A stretch of 12,551 bases of DNA from positions 1 through 12,551 of the forward strand of contig JAEWEK010000034.1 in the NCBI GenBank assembly GCA_023389425.1, given 5' to 3'. The notes under the pieces were generated by a model, which ran no database searches, was not told the origin of the DNA, and saw only the letters and a program-made list of their open reading frames with translations. The position numbers were made by a program, and so were the translations under genes. Positions 1 to 6,730 of the stretch are shown one piece after another (position 1 is the first letter of the stretch; every line of letters starts with the position of its first letter). Source of the DNA: Pseudomonadota bacterium (GTDB lineage Bacteria > Pseudomonadota > Gammaproteobacteria > Burkholderiales > Burkholderiaceae_D).

Positions 1-737
1 GCATTGGCCAGGCGCGCCAGTTCGCGGCCGGCTTCCTCGAGGATGCGGTCGGCGGCGGGATCCTGTCCGGCGGCGGCGGCGACCGCCAGCGCCAGCTTGC
101 CCACTTCGCCGCGCTCCTGGGCGTAAATGAACTGGCGCGACAGCGACCAGTCGTCGCCGCCGATGTAGTCGAACACGGCGCGCGCCAGCGGCGACTGCTG
201 CCAGCAGCCGGGGCGCTCGTCCTCGTTGCGCCAGACGTGACGCAATGCCTCGCGTGCGATCCAGAAGCCGCCGCCGCCATCGTCCAGCACCACGCCGCGC
301 CCGCCGGCACGGTGGAATTCGCCATCGGCATCGATGAAGGCGCCGATCGAGCCGGTGCCCGCGTAGACGAGATAGCCTTCGCCGGGCGTGAAGCTGCCGA
401 GATAGGCGATCTCGATGTCGTTGCACAGCGTGACGGCGCGCGGCGACAGGTGCAGCAGCTCGCCCAGCCACAGCTGCAGCTGTTCGCCGTCGCCGCCGAA
501 GCCCGTGAGACCGGCGCGCACCCGCACCGGGTGGCCGTGGCGCAGCACGTCGCGCGCCAATTCGGAGAAGGTGGCGTGGACGGCGTCGCGCCCCGCCGGA
601 TTGCTCATCTGCAGGGCCGACAGGCCGGCAACGTGCCCGGACGCGACGATCGCACCGCCCGGGGCGGCCAGCGCCCAGCGCGTCTGCGTACCGCCGGCGT
701 CGATGCCGAGGCCGATGCCGCTGTCGAATTCGTTCAT
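1..737 (-). CDS. BadF/BadG-type amino-sugar kinase (GlcNAc or MurNAc kinase), C-terminal part missing
   Basis: Reading from the ATG at 737 gives an open frame of 245 codons that runs off the left edge, so the C-terminus is missing. The N-terminus has the ASKHA phosphate-1 loop GIDAGGTQTR (residues 11-20). A second nucleotide-binding signature, YAGTGSIGAF, lies near residue 135, followed by a glycine-rich DDGGGGFW segment. This is the BadF/BadG/BcrA/BcrD ATPase family, which includes GlcNAc kinases and the MurK kinases that phosphorylate GlcNAc and MurNAc at the 6-OH. The protein should be cytosolic, with no signal peptide. Its ATG overlaps the stop of the preceding hydrolase gene as ATGA, a usual sign of translational coupling. 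Because murQ, which needs MurNAc-6-P, lies in the same cluster, MurNAc kinase activity is plausible; GlcNAc or glucosamine kinase is the main alternative. Family assignment is firm; substrate is inferred. Confidence 0.87.
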   Translation of the reverse strand, partial: MNEFDSGIGLGIDAGGTQTRWALAAPGGAIVASGHVAGLSALQMSNPAGRDAVHATFSELARDVLRHGHPVRVRAGLTGFGGDGEQLQLWLGELLHLSPRAVTLCNDIEIAYLGSFTPGEGYLVYAGTGSIGAFIDADGEFHRAGGRGVVLDDGGGGFWIAREALRHVWRNEDERPGCWQQSPLARAVFDYIGGDDWSLSRQFIYAQERGEVGKLALAVAAAAGQDPAADRILEEAGRELARLAN

Positions 738-2332
738 TTTCCCCACACCTGCACACGCTCGCTCTCATTGCCCAGGCGATCGACCGCGCTGACGAATACC
801 GAGTTCGGCTCGCCCAGCCTGGGATCGTCCACCACCAGCGCGTGCTGCTGCGCCGCCGGCACCACCGAGAAACGCCACTCTTTGCCGTAACGCGTCCACA
901 CGGCATACACGGTATCGCCCTTGTCCGACAACATATTCAGCTTCAGCATACGCCCACCGCGCGTTGCGCTCACTTTCGGCGCGGGCGGCGGCGTGCTGCC
1001 CAGCCACGGCGTGGCCGGTACCAGCGCCGCCTGCCCGTACGGCCCAGCCTTCAGCATGTCGTCGATGCCCTTGCGGTTCTCCATCAGCGTGACCATCGAA
1101 AAATGCACGTGGCCGCCGGCGCCCGGGCGTGACCGCGTGATCGCAACCTGGTCGATGACTTCCTGCGGCTGGTAATCCCTGGTCGGCGCGCCGATGCGGC
1201 TGGTGAACAGACCCGGCCAGATGTGGCGGCCCTGCGTGTTTTGCCCGATCCAGTAGTCGAGCAGCACGTCGTAGGCCTGCCCCGCCTGCGCAACCGGCCA
1301 GTACAGCTGCGGCGACAGGTAATCGAGCCAGCCCTTCTGCAGCCAGGTCTCGGCATCCGCATACAGCTTGTCGTACTGCGAGAAGCCGGTGATGGTCGGC
1401 GGGCGGCGGTCCGGACGGCCGATGCCGAAGGGGCTGATGCCGACCCGTACCCACTTCTTCTCGCGGTGGACTTCCTCGTACATCGCCTCGATCAGCCGGT
1501 TGACGTTGTCGCGGCGCCAGGAAGCCCTGTCCAGCTTGCCGCCGCCGGCGACATAACGCTGCCACGAGGGCTGGTCCGGGAAGTCGAGCTCGGCTTTCGC
1601 GGCCTTGCCGTCGAGCGCGGCGGCGTTGCCGGCCGCGTTCGGCGCTTCGATCGGATAGGGATAGAAATAATCGTCGATGTGGACGCCGTCGATGTCATAG
1701 CGCTTGACCACGTCGAGCACCACGTCCAGCGTCTGCTTCGATGCCGATTCCTCGCCCGGATCCATCCACAGGAAATTGCCGTAGCTTTTCACCGCGGCCG
1801 GATTGGTGCGCGAGATGTGGTTCGGCGCGGCCGGCGATTTGGCGATGTTGTGGCGCGCACGATACGGATTGAACCAGGCGTGCAGCTCCAGCCCGCGTGC
1901 GTGCGCCTCGGCGACCCAGAACTTGAGCGGGTCGTACCACGGCTGCGGCGGTTTGCCCTGGGTGCCGGTCAGGTATTCCGACCATGGCTCGATGTTGGAG
2001 GCGTAGATCGCATCGGCGGATGGCCGCACCTGCAGCACGATCGCGTTCAGCTTCAGCTCCTTGGCGCGGTTCAGGATCGCGATGGCCTCGGCCTGCTGCT
2101 GCGCGGCGTTCAGGTTCTGCTTGCTCGGCCAGTCGATGTTGGCGACGGTGGACACCCAGGCCGCGCGGAACTCGCGCGGCGCGGGCGGCGGCTGGTCGGC
2201 GCCGGCGATCGGGGTGGCGCCCGGCACGGTTGCCACCGGCGGCGTTTTACAGGCCGTCATCACGCCGGCCAGCGCCAGCGCACTGGCCACTCCTGCAAGC
2301 GCGAACGCGCGTCGTTTCAGATGAGTCTGCAC
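734..2332 (-). CDS. Lipoprotein glycoside hydrolase of the GHL10 (DUF187, DigH/YddW-like) family
   Basis: 532 residues from a GTG start, chosen because a good Shine-Dalgarno lies 6 nt upstream and because the N-terminus then forms a signal: basic HLKRR, hydrophobic core, and a lipobox-like VMTAC with Cys28 as the lipidated residue. A Pro/Ala linker follows to about residue 52. The catalytic TIM-barrel spans roughly 53-425, with family-typical stretches EFRAAWVSTVANIDWPS (54-70), HAWFNPYRA (151-159) and DGVHIDDYFYPYP (215-227, acidic residues likely at the active site). Residues about 450-530 look like an FN3/Ig-like domain. In E. coli the family member DigH (YddW) acts on peptidoglycan glycan strands, so a role on wall glycans at the cell envelope is reasonable; other polysaccharides cannot be excluded. 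The gene begins 19 nt after nagX and overlaps the kinase gene by 4 nt, so all three are probably cotranscribed. Confidence 0.88.
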   Translation of the reverse strand: MQTHLKRRAFALAGVASALALAGVMTACKTPPVATVPGATPIAGADQPPPAPREFRAAWVSTVANIDWPSKQNLNAAQQQAEAIAILNRAKELKLNAIVLQVRPSADAIYASNIEPWSEYLTGTQGKPPQPWYDPLKFWVAEAHARGLELHAWFNPYRARHNIAKSPAAPNHISRTNPAAVKSYGNFLWMDPGEESASKQTLDVVLDVVKRYDIDGVHIDDYFYPYPIEAPNAAGNAAALDGKAAKAELDFPDQPSWQRYVAGGGKLDRASWRRDNVNRLIEAMYEEVHREKKWVRVGISPFGIGRPDRRPPTITGFSQYDKLYADAETWLQKGWLDYLSPQLYWPVAQAGQAYDVLLDYWIGQNTQGRHIWPGLFTSRIGAPTRDYQPQEVIDQVAITRSRPGAGGHVHFSMVTLMENRKGIDDMLKAGPYGQAALVPATPWLGSTPPPAPKVSATRGGRMLKLNMLSDKGDTVYAVWTRYGKEWRFSVVPAAQQHALVVDDPRLGEPNSVFVSAVDRLGNESERVQVWGK

Positions 2333-2338
2333 CCGGGG

Positions 2339-2345
2339 CTCCCTT
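2339..2345 (-). promoter_or_regulatory. Shine-Dalgarno AAGGGAG that fixes the GTG start of the GHL10 gene
   Basis: On the minus strand AAGGGAG sits 6 nt before the GTG at 2332, inside the 19-nt gap after the nagX stop. It supports GTG rather than an internal codon as the start, and that start yields a complete lipoprotein signal. Confidence 0.65.
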
Positions 2346-2351
2346 GTTTTT

Positions 2352-3494
2352 CTAGACTTTCACAAACCATTTCTTGCGCCACATAAGCCATGCCAGGCCG
2401 AACATGAACAGGTTGAACAGCAGGGCGTACAGCAAGGAGGTATTGACCGGGCCGAGCGGCAGCGCGCGCAGCGGCGCATACAGCAGTTTTCCGAGCGCGG
2501 CCTTGCTGCCGTCCGGCTGGTCGAATTTGATGAAGCCGAACATCTTGGCCAGGAAACCTGACAGCGCGAACACGAACAACGCGTTCATGCCGTAAATGAC
2601 GAAGGGCTTGCTCCAGCGCGCCGCGATCTCGCGAGCGGTCCGGTGCGGATTGACGTCCAGCAGCCAGTAAAAAGCGCCGAACACCACCAGCGCCCAGCCC
2701 GTCATCAACAGGCAATAGGACGGGGTCCACAGGCTCTTGTTGATCGGCATGAGTATGGTATCGGAAATCGCACCGAGCCATAAGAAGAGCAGCCCCGCCA
2801 GCAGCATCCAGACGGTCTGTTCGGTGCGCGGCAATTTTGCCAACAAGAAGCGGCCGGCCAGCACGCCGAACAGCTGGCTGCAGATCGCGGGCAATGTACT
2901 GACAATGCCTTCAGGATCCCAGGTCTTCGATTGCACCCAGGTATGCTTTCCGAGCACCATGCGGTCGATCCAGGCGCCGAAATCCTGGCCCGGTTCCAGC
3001 ACGCCGGCGCCGATGCCTGGCACCGGGACGGCCAGCATCAGGATGCTGTACACGGTGAACAGGGCGGCGATGACGGCCAGCGTCGCGCGCCAGCCGCAGT
3101 AGACCACGACCGGCGCCGACAGCAAGGTGCAGATGGCGATCCGCTGCAGCACGCCGAGGATGCGCACCTTTTCCAGGTTGAAGTAGGGCAGGTAGTTGAG
3201 GAAAAAGCCGATCAGGAAGATCAGCAGCGCGCGCCTGGCGAGCTTGGCCAGCAGGCGCGGCTTGTCGGCGCCGGCATCGGCGAGGCGGCCGAGCGACAGC
3301 GCCATCGACACGCCGGTGATGAACAGGAAGAAGGGAAAGATGCAGTCGGTGAAGGTCCAGCCATTCCACTTGGCGTGTTCCAGCTGCGAATACAGATTGC
3401 CCCAGTCGCCGGGATTGTTCACCAACACCATCGCGGCAATGGTGAAGCCGCGAAATGCGTCAAGCGACACCAGACGGCTGTTTGTGTCTCCCAT
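2352..3494 (-). CDS. nagX: NagX-type membrane acyltransferase (HGSNAT/DUF5009-like)
   Basis: 380 residues, about ten hydrophobic membrane segments. The N-terminus carries the family signature: SLDAFRGFTIAAM (10-22), then LEHAKWNGWTFTD (38-50) and PFFLFITGVSMALS (54-67), then RILGVLQRIA and the DPEGIVSTLPAI segment. His40 aligns with the conserved histidine of human HGSNAT (H..WNGLT.AD), the residue that carries acetyl groups across the lysosomal membrane from acetyl-CoA to a terminal glucosamine. In bacterial GlcNAc regulons this family is called NagX and has been proposed to N-acetylate glucosamine units at the membrane; its bacterial reaction is, to my knowledge, not firmly established. A start at 3494 is supported by GGGGA upstream. 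It lies between the permease and hydrolase genes, 77 bp after the former (with a hairpin) and 19 bp before the latter. An uncharacterised carrier function is the alternative. Confidence 0.88.
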   Translation of the reverse strand: MGDTNSRLVSLDAFRGFTIAAMVLVNNPGDWGNLYSQLEHAKWNGWTFTDCIFPFFLFITGVSMALSLGRLADAGADKPRLLAKLARRALLIFLIGFFLNYLPYFNLEKVRILGVLQRIAICTLLSAPVVVYCGWRATLAVIAALFTVYSILMLAVPVPGIGAGVLEPGQDFGAWIDRMVLGKHTWVQSKTWDPEGIVSTLPAICSQLFGVLAGRFLLAKLPRTEQTVWMLLAGLLFLWLGAISDTILMPINKSLWTPSYCLLMTGWALVVFGAFYWLLDVNPHRTAREIAARWSKPFVIYGMNALFVFALSGFLAKMFGFIKFDQPDGSKAALGKLLYAPLRALPLGPVNTSLLYALLFNLFMFGLAWLMWRKKWFVKV

Positions 3495-3526
3495 TCACTG
3501 TCCCCATTCTTATTGTTTGCCTCAAG

Positions 3527-3556
3527 CCGTCGTCCCCGCGCAGGCGGGAACGACGG
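3527..3556. repeat. REP-like palindromic element (possible intra-operon hairpin)
   Basis: A 30-nt imperfect palindrome lies in the 77-bp gap between the permease and nagX. CCGTCGT (3527-3533) pairs with ACGACGG (3550-3556), then after one C-A mismatch CCCGC (3535-3539) pairs with GCGGG (3544-3548), around a GCAG loop. The core CCCCGCGCAGGCGGGAA is the kind of short palindrome dispersed in many proteobacterial genomes, whose translated shadow reads VPAQAGT-like. TTTT follows on the plus side. For minus-strand transcripts it may attenuate transcription or stabilise the upstream mRNA; there is no T-run on that side, so a classical terminator is unlikely. Confidence 0.7.
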
Positions 3557-3571
3557 TTTTACTGCTAACTT

Positions 3572-4873
3572 TTACTTCTTCCCAAACTCTGGATCGATCT
3601 TGACCAGTGCCGCCATGATGAACGCCGGCGCCGTCGACAAACACGCCCAGATAAAGAAATTGCGATACCCCAGATAGGCCTGGATATCCCCGCTGACATA
3701 GCCCGGCGCCATCATCCCCAGCGCCATGAGTCCCGTGCAGATCGCGTAATGGGCCGTCTTGTGCTCGCCTTCCGACACCATGATCATGTACAGCAGCATT
3801 GCCGTGAAGCCGAAGCCGTAGCCGAACTGCTCGATCGCGAGGCAGGCCGTAATCAGCGCGAAACTCTGCGGCTGTACGCTGGACAGGAACACGAAGACCA
3901 GGTCCGGCAGATGCACGCCGAACACCATCAGCCACAGCGAACGCTTCAGGCCCAGGCGCGAGATCAGCCAGCCGCCGAACAGGCCGCCGATGGTCAGCGA
4001 GATGATGCCGAAGGTGCCGTAGGCGGCGCCGTACTGCTCGTTGGTGAGGCCGAGGCCGCCCGCCGACACCGGATCCTTCAGGAAGGGCGCGACCAGCTTG
4101 AGGATCTGCGCCTCGCCCAGGCGGAAGGTGAGGATGAAGCCGAGGATCAGCCAGATGTCGCGCTTTTTGAAGAAGCTGGCGAAGGTATCGACGAAGCCCT
4201 GCACCGGATTGCCCGACTTGACCGCGTGGTCGGCGGCCGGGCGCGGCAGGATGAACTGGTGCCAGGCCACCAGCACGCCGAACACGGCGGCCAGGATCAC
4301 GAAGGAGGTCGACCACGCCAGGCGCACGTCGCCCATCGAGCGCGTCAGCACGCCGACCAGCACCACCAGCGGCCCCTGCACCACCAGGTTGGCCAGCCGG
4401 TAGAAGGTGCTGCGCACGCCGACAAAGGCGGCCTGGTCCTTCTGCCGCATGCCGAGCATGTAATAGCCGTCGGCCGCGATGTCGTGCGTGGCCGAGCTGA
4501 TCGCCATCAGCCACAGCGCGGCCAGCGACAGGATGATGAAGTTGGGCGCATGCAGGGCGCCGGCCAGCGCGCCCAGCGCGGCCGCCACCACCAGCTGCAG
4601 CAGAACGGTCCAGCGGCGCTTGGTGCCGAACATGTCGACCACGGGCGACCACAGCGGCTTGATGACCCACGGCAGGTACAGCATGCTCGTGTAGTGCGTG
4701 ATCTCGGGATTGGACAGGCCCAGGTCCTTGTACATGACGACCGCGAGGGTCATCACGACGGCGTACGGAACCGCCTGATTGAAGTAGACGGAAGGCACCC
4801 ACAGCCACGGGTTTCGGGCTTGCTGTTCTTGCATAAGTTGTCGTTGCCCGGGCAGGACGGGGGCGCCGTTCAC
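3572..4873 (-). CDS. AmpG-like MFS permease (probable muropeptide or amino-sugar importer)
   Basis: 433 residues from a GTG at 4873 placed 1 nt after the murQ stop; an ATG at codon 14 (4834) is an equally possible start, and neither has a clear Shine-Dalgarno. The protein is a major facilitator with about 12 membrane segments. Typical stretches are NPWLWVPSVYFNQAVPYAVV (21-40), the first-loop segment WSPVVDMFGTKRRW, ATHDIAADGYYM in the middle of the N-half, and FGGWLISRLGLKRSLW in the C-half. It resembles the AmpG branch, whose E. coli member imports anhydro-muropeptides from the periplasm; that protein is longer (491 residues, 14 segments), and this is nearer the short 12-segment relatives. 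Placement directly behind murQ favours MurNAc, GlcNAc-MurNAc or muropeptides as substrate, which is inference. GlcNAc oligomers are the alternative. Confidence 0.82.
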   Translation of the reverse strand: MNGAPVLPGQRQLMQEQQARNPWLWVPSVYFNQAVPYAVVMTLAVVMYKDLGLSNPEITHYTSMLYLPWVIKPLWSPVVDMFGTKRRWTVLLQLVVAAALGALAGALHAPNFIILSLAALWLMAISSATHDIAADGYYMLGMRQKDQAAFVGVRSTFYRLANLVVQGPLVVLVGVLTRSMGDVRLAWSTSFVILAAVFGVLVAWHQFILPRPAADHAVKSGNPVQGFVDTFASFFKKRDIWLILGFILTFRLGEAQILKLVAPFLKDPVSAGGLGLTNEQYGAAYGTFGIISLTIGGLFGGWLISRLGLKRSLWLMVFGVHLPDLVFVFLSSVQPQSFALITACLAIEQFGYGFGFTAMLLYMIMVSEGEHKTAHYAICTGLMALGMMAPGYVSGDIQAYLGYRNFFIWACLSTAPAFIMAALVKIDPEFGKK

Positions 4874-4874
4874 G

Positions 4875-5756
4875 CTATGCGGCCAGTGCTGCGCGCACGC
4901 TGCCGCGCGACGAATCCAGCAAGGCCCGTGCTTGCTCGACGCTGGTGTTCTTCGACAAGGCCACGATCGCGACCTTGACGTGGAAACCGCACTGTTCCAG
5001 CACCGCGCGCGCGGCGGCCTCGTCGGCGCCGGTGGCGAAACTGGTCAGGCGGATCGCGCGTCGCACGAGCTTGGCATTGGTCGCCTTCAAGTCTACCATC
5101 AGGTTGCCGTAAACCTTGTTCAAACGCACCATCAAGGCGCTGGAGAAGGTGTTCAGCGCGATCTTTTGCGAGGTGCCGGCTTTCAGGCGGGTGCTGCCGG
5201 AAATCACTTCCGAGCCGGTGTCGAGGGTGACGCCGATCTCGGCCTCGGCGGCGACCGGGGCGCCGGGATTGTTGGCGAAGCCGATGGTCAGCGCACCGGC
5301 CGCGCGCGCCGCGCGCAGCGCGCCCAGCACGTAGGGCGTGCCGCCCGAGGCCGCGATCGCCAGCACCACATCGTTCTTGCCGACATTGACCGAGCGGATA
5401 TCGGCCGCGCCCTGCGCGACATCGTCTTCCGCACCTTCGACCGCGACGAACATCGCCTCGCTGCCGCCGGCCAGCAGGGCCACCGCGCGGCCATGCGGCC
5501 AGGAGAAGGTCGGGTACAGCTCCACGCTGTCCAGCACGCCGAGCCGGCCCGAGGTGCCGGCGCCGACGTAGACCAGGCGCCCGCCCGCTTCCATCCGCGG
5601 CACGGCGGCGTCGACGGCCGCGGCGATGCTGGCGGCAGCCGCGCGCACGGCGTTGACGGCATTGATCTGGTCGTCCGCCAGGACGCTCACCAGCCGATCG
5701 GTCGGATACCGGTCGAGCTCGGCGTGGGCCGTGGACGGATTTTCGGTGTTCAGCAT
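4875..5756 (-). CDS. murQ: N-acetylmuramic acid 6-phosphate etherase MurQ
   Basis: 293 residues, close to the 298 of E. coli MurQ. The enzyme cleaves the D-lactyl ether of MurNAc-6-P to give GlcNAc-6-P and D-lactate in the cytosol, the committed step in catabolising the MurNAc half of peptidoglycan. The SIS-fold sugar-phosphate signature VGAGTSGRLGVLD is at 64-76. Glu79 (DSVELYPTF) and Glu110 (AVEGAED) match the spacing and context of E. coli catalytic Glu83 and Glu114. Further family stretches are ASGGTPYVLGAL, a threonine/serine-rich GSTRLKAGTSQK and NLMVDLKATNAKL. The C-terminal residues about 240-290 form the usual small helical domain. The ATG at 5756 lacks a good Shine-Dalgarno. It follows the regulator gene by 91 bp, where a separate promoter may lie, and abuts the permease gene. 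Confidence 0.96.
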   Translation of the reverse strand: MLNTENPSTAHAELDRYPTDRLVSVLADDQINAVNAVRAAAASIAAAVDAAVPRMEAGGRLVYVGAGTSGRLGVLDSVELYPTFSWPHGRAVALLAGGSEAMFVAVEGAEDDVAQGAADIRSVNVGKNDVVLAIAASGGTPYVLGALRAARAAGALTIGFANNPGAPVAAEAEIGVTLDTGSEVISGSTRLKAGTSQKIALNTFSSALMVRLNKVYGNLMVDLKATNAKLVRRAIRLTSFATGADEAAARAVLEQCGFHVKVAIVALSKNTSVEQARALLDSSRGSVRAALAA

Positions 5757-5784
5757 GGCGAAAGGCTTGAGGCTAGGGATAGAA

Positions 5785-5805
5785 CCAGTGTAATACCAAT
5801 TTGGC
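5785..5805 (-). promoter_or_regulatory. Candidate GntR operator and promoter region in front of murQ
   Basis: The 91-bp gap between the regulator and murQ holds, on the minus strand, GCCAAATTGGTATTACACTGG. It includes TGGTATTAC, which reads as an extended -10 (TGnTATTAC) and also resembles half-sites reported for GntR/HutC-family amino-sugar regulators (TGGTATT). GCCAAAnnGnTATT recurs at 6661-6674 on the plus strand in the other gap beside the regulator. No good -35 is visible. This is a weak, position-based call. Confidence 0.3.
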
Positions 5806-5847
5806 AGCTGCTCCCATGAAAGGATCGGCCTTCGCCATTCCGAAAAG

Positions 5848-6588
5848 TTATGCTGGAGTGCGCCGCATTTCGGCGACGAAGTCGTAATGATCGCTGCGGC
5901 AATACGAATGGGTCAGCTCGACGGCCTGGCCCGCTTCCGTGTAGCCGACGCGGGTGATGAACAGCACCGCCTGCCCTTCCGGGATGCCGAGCTGGCTGGC
6001 CAGCAGCGCCGGGGCGTTCATGGCGCGGATATGCTGCAGCGCCCGCACCGGCATGTGCCCGGACTTGTCCAGGAACTCGTACAGGGAACTGGACACCTGT
6101 TCCGGATGCGGCAGCACGCTGGCCGGAATCACGCTGAGCTCGTAGGCCATCGCCACCTCGTCGGCCAGGCGCAGGCGCTCCAGGCGGGCCACGCGGCTGC
6201 CGGGCGACAGGCCCAGCGACAGCTGCTGGTCGGTATCGGCCACCACCACCTCGCGCCGCAGCCAGTGCGAGCTGGGCTGGTAGCCGCGCTGCTGCAGCTG
6301 TTCCGAGAAACTGGACAGGTTGGACAGCGGCTGCTCGATGCGCGGCGCGATGTAATTGCCGGAGCCGCGCCGGCGCACCACCAGGCCCTGCTCGACCAGC
6401 TGGTCGATTGCCTTGCGGGCGGTGACGCGCGACACGTCCAGCCGTTCGGACAACACGCGCTCGGACGGCAGCGCCTGGTCGACCTGGTAGCGGCCCTCGC
6501 GCACGTCGCGGATGAGCTTGCGCGCCACCTGCAAGTACAGGGGCGAGTTATCGTTGGTGTCGATCTGGAAGGCGTCGGTCGTGCTCAT
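5848..6588 (-). CDS. GntR/HutC-family regulator with UTRA effector domain (amino-sugar sensing likely)
   Basis: 246 residues if started at the ATG at 6588; an upstream in-frame ATG at 6630 would add 14 residues that look unconserved, so the shorter form is preferred though neither has a strong Shine-Dalgarno. The GntR winged helix-turn-helix covers about 16-80 (PLYLQVARKLIRD, PSERVLSERLDVSRVTARKA, RRRGSGNYI). The UTRA domain covers about 95-238 and ends in the typical ELTHSYCRSDHYDFVAE. This is the class of NagR/NagQ/YvoA regulators, which bind GlcNAc-6-P or related phosphosugars. It is first in the murQ cluster and divergent from the serine hydrolase gene, so it probably controls both and itself. 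The likely ligand is GlcNAc-6-P or MurNAc-6-P; this is inferred from context only. Confidence 0.92.
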   Translation of the reverse strand: MSTTDAFQIDTNDNSPLYLQVARKLIRDVREGRYQVDQALPSERVLSERLDVSRVTARKAIDQLVEQGLVVRRRGSGNYIAPRIEQPLSNLSSFSEQLQQRGYQPSSHWLRREVVVADTDQQLSLGLSPGSRVARLERLRLADEVAMAYELSVIPASVLPHPEQVSSSLYEFLDKSGHMPVRALQHIRAMNAPALLASQLGIPEGQAVLFITRVGYTEAGQAVELTHSYCRSDHYDFVAEMRRTPA

Positions 6589-6660
6589 GGGACAAGAGTG
6601 TACGGCCTGTGCGCCATCGGCGCCAGCCATGATCCGCGCTCATGCCCGGAAGTTATGCAT

Positions 6661-6706
6661 GCCAAACGGCTATTCATTGGCTGCTGCCATGGGGCGGTCG
6701 TATGCT
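6661..6706 (+). promoter_or_regulatory. Candidate promoter with overlapping inverted repeat for the serine hydrolase
   Basis: TTGGCT (6677-6682) and TATGCT (6701-6706) are spaced 18 bp apart, each matching 4 of 6 consensus bases, and would start transcription about 18 nt before the ATG at 6731. An inverted repeat, GCCAA (6661-6665) and TTGGC (6677-6681) with an 11-nt spacer, overlaps the -35, where a repressor such as the divergent GntR protein could act. A good AGGAG ribosome site follows at 6720-6724. Confidence 0.35.
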
Positions 6707-6730
6707 CGGCAAAAAACACAGGAGACCGGG

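Noticed and set aside
1223..2386. Long plus-strand open frame opposite the GHL10 gene (387 codons)
   Set aside because: It is the antisense shadow of a well-supported gene in GC-rich DNA, and its product has low-complexity R/A/G/V composition with no family pattern.
3522..3560. Coding ends reading VPACAGTT and RRPRAGGND across the REP-like palindrome
   Set aside because: These are translations of the repeat in other frames, not real protein tails; the genes here stop at 3572 and start at 3494.
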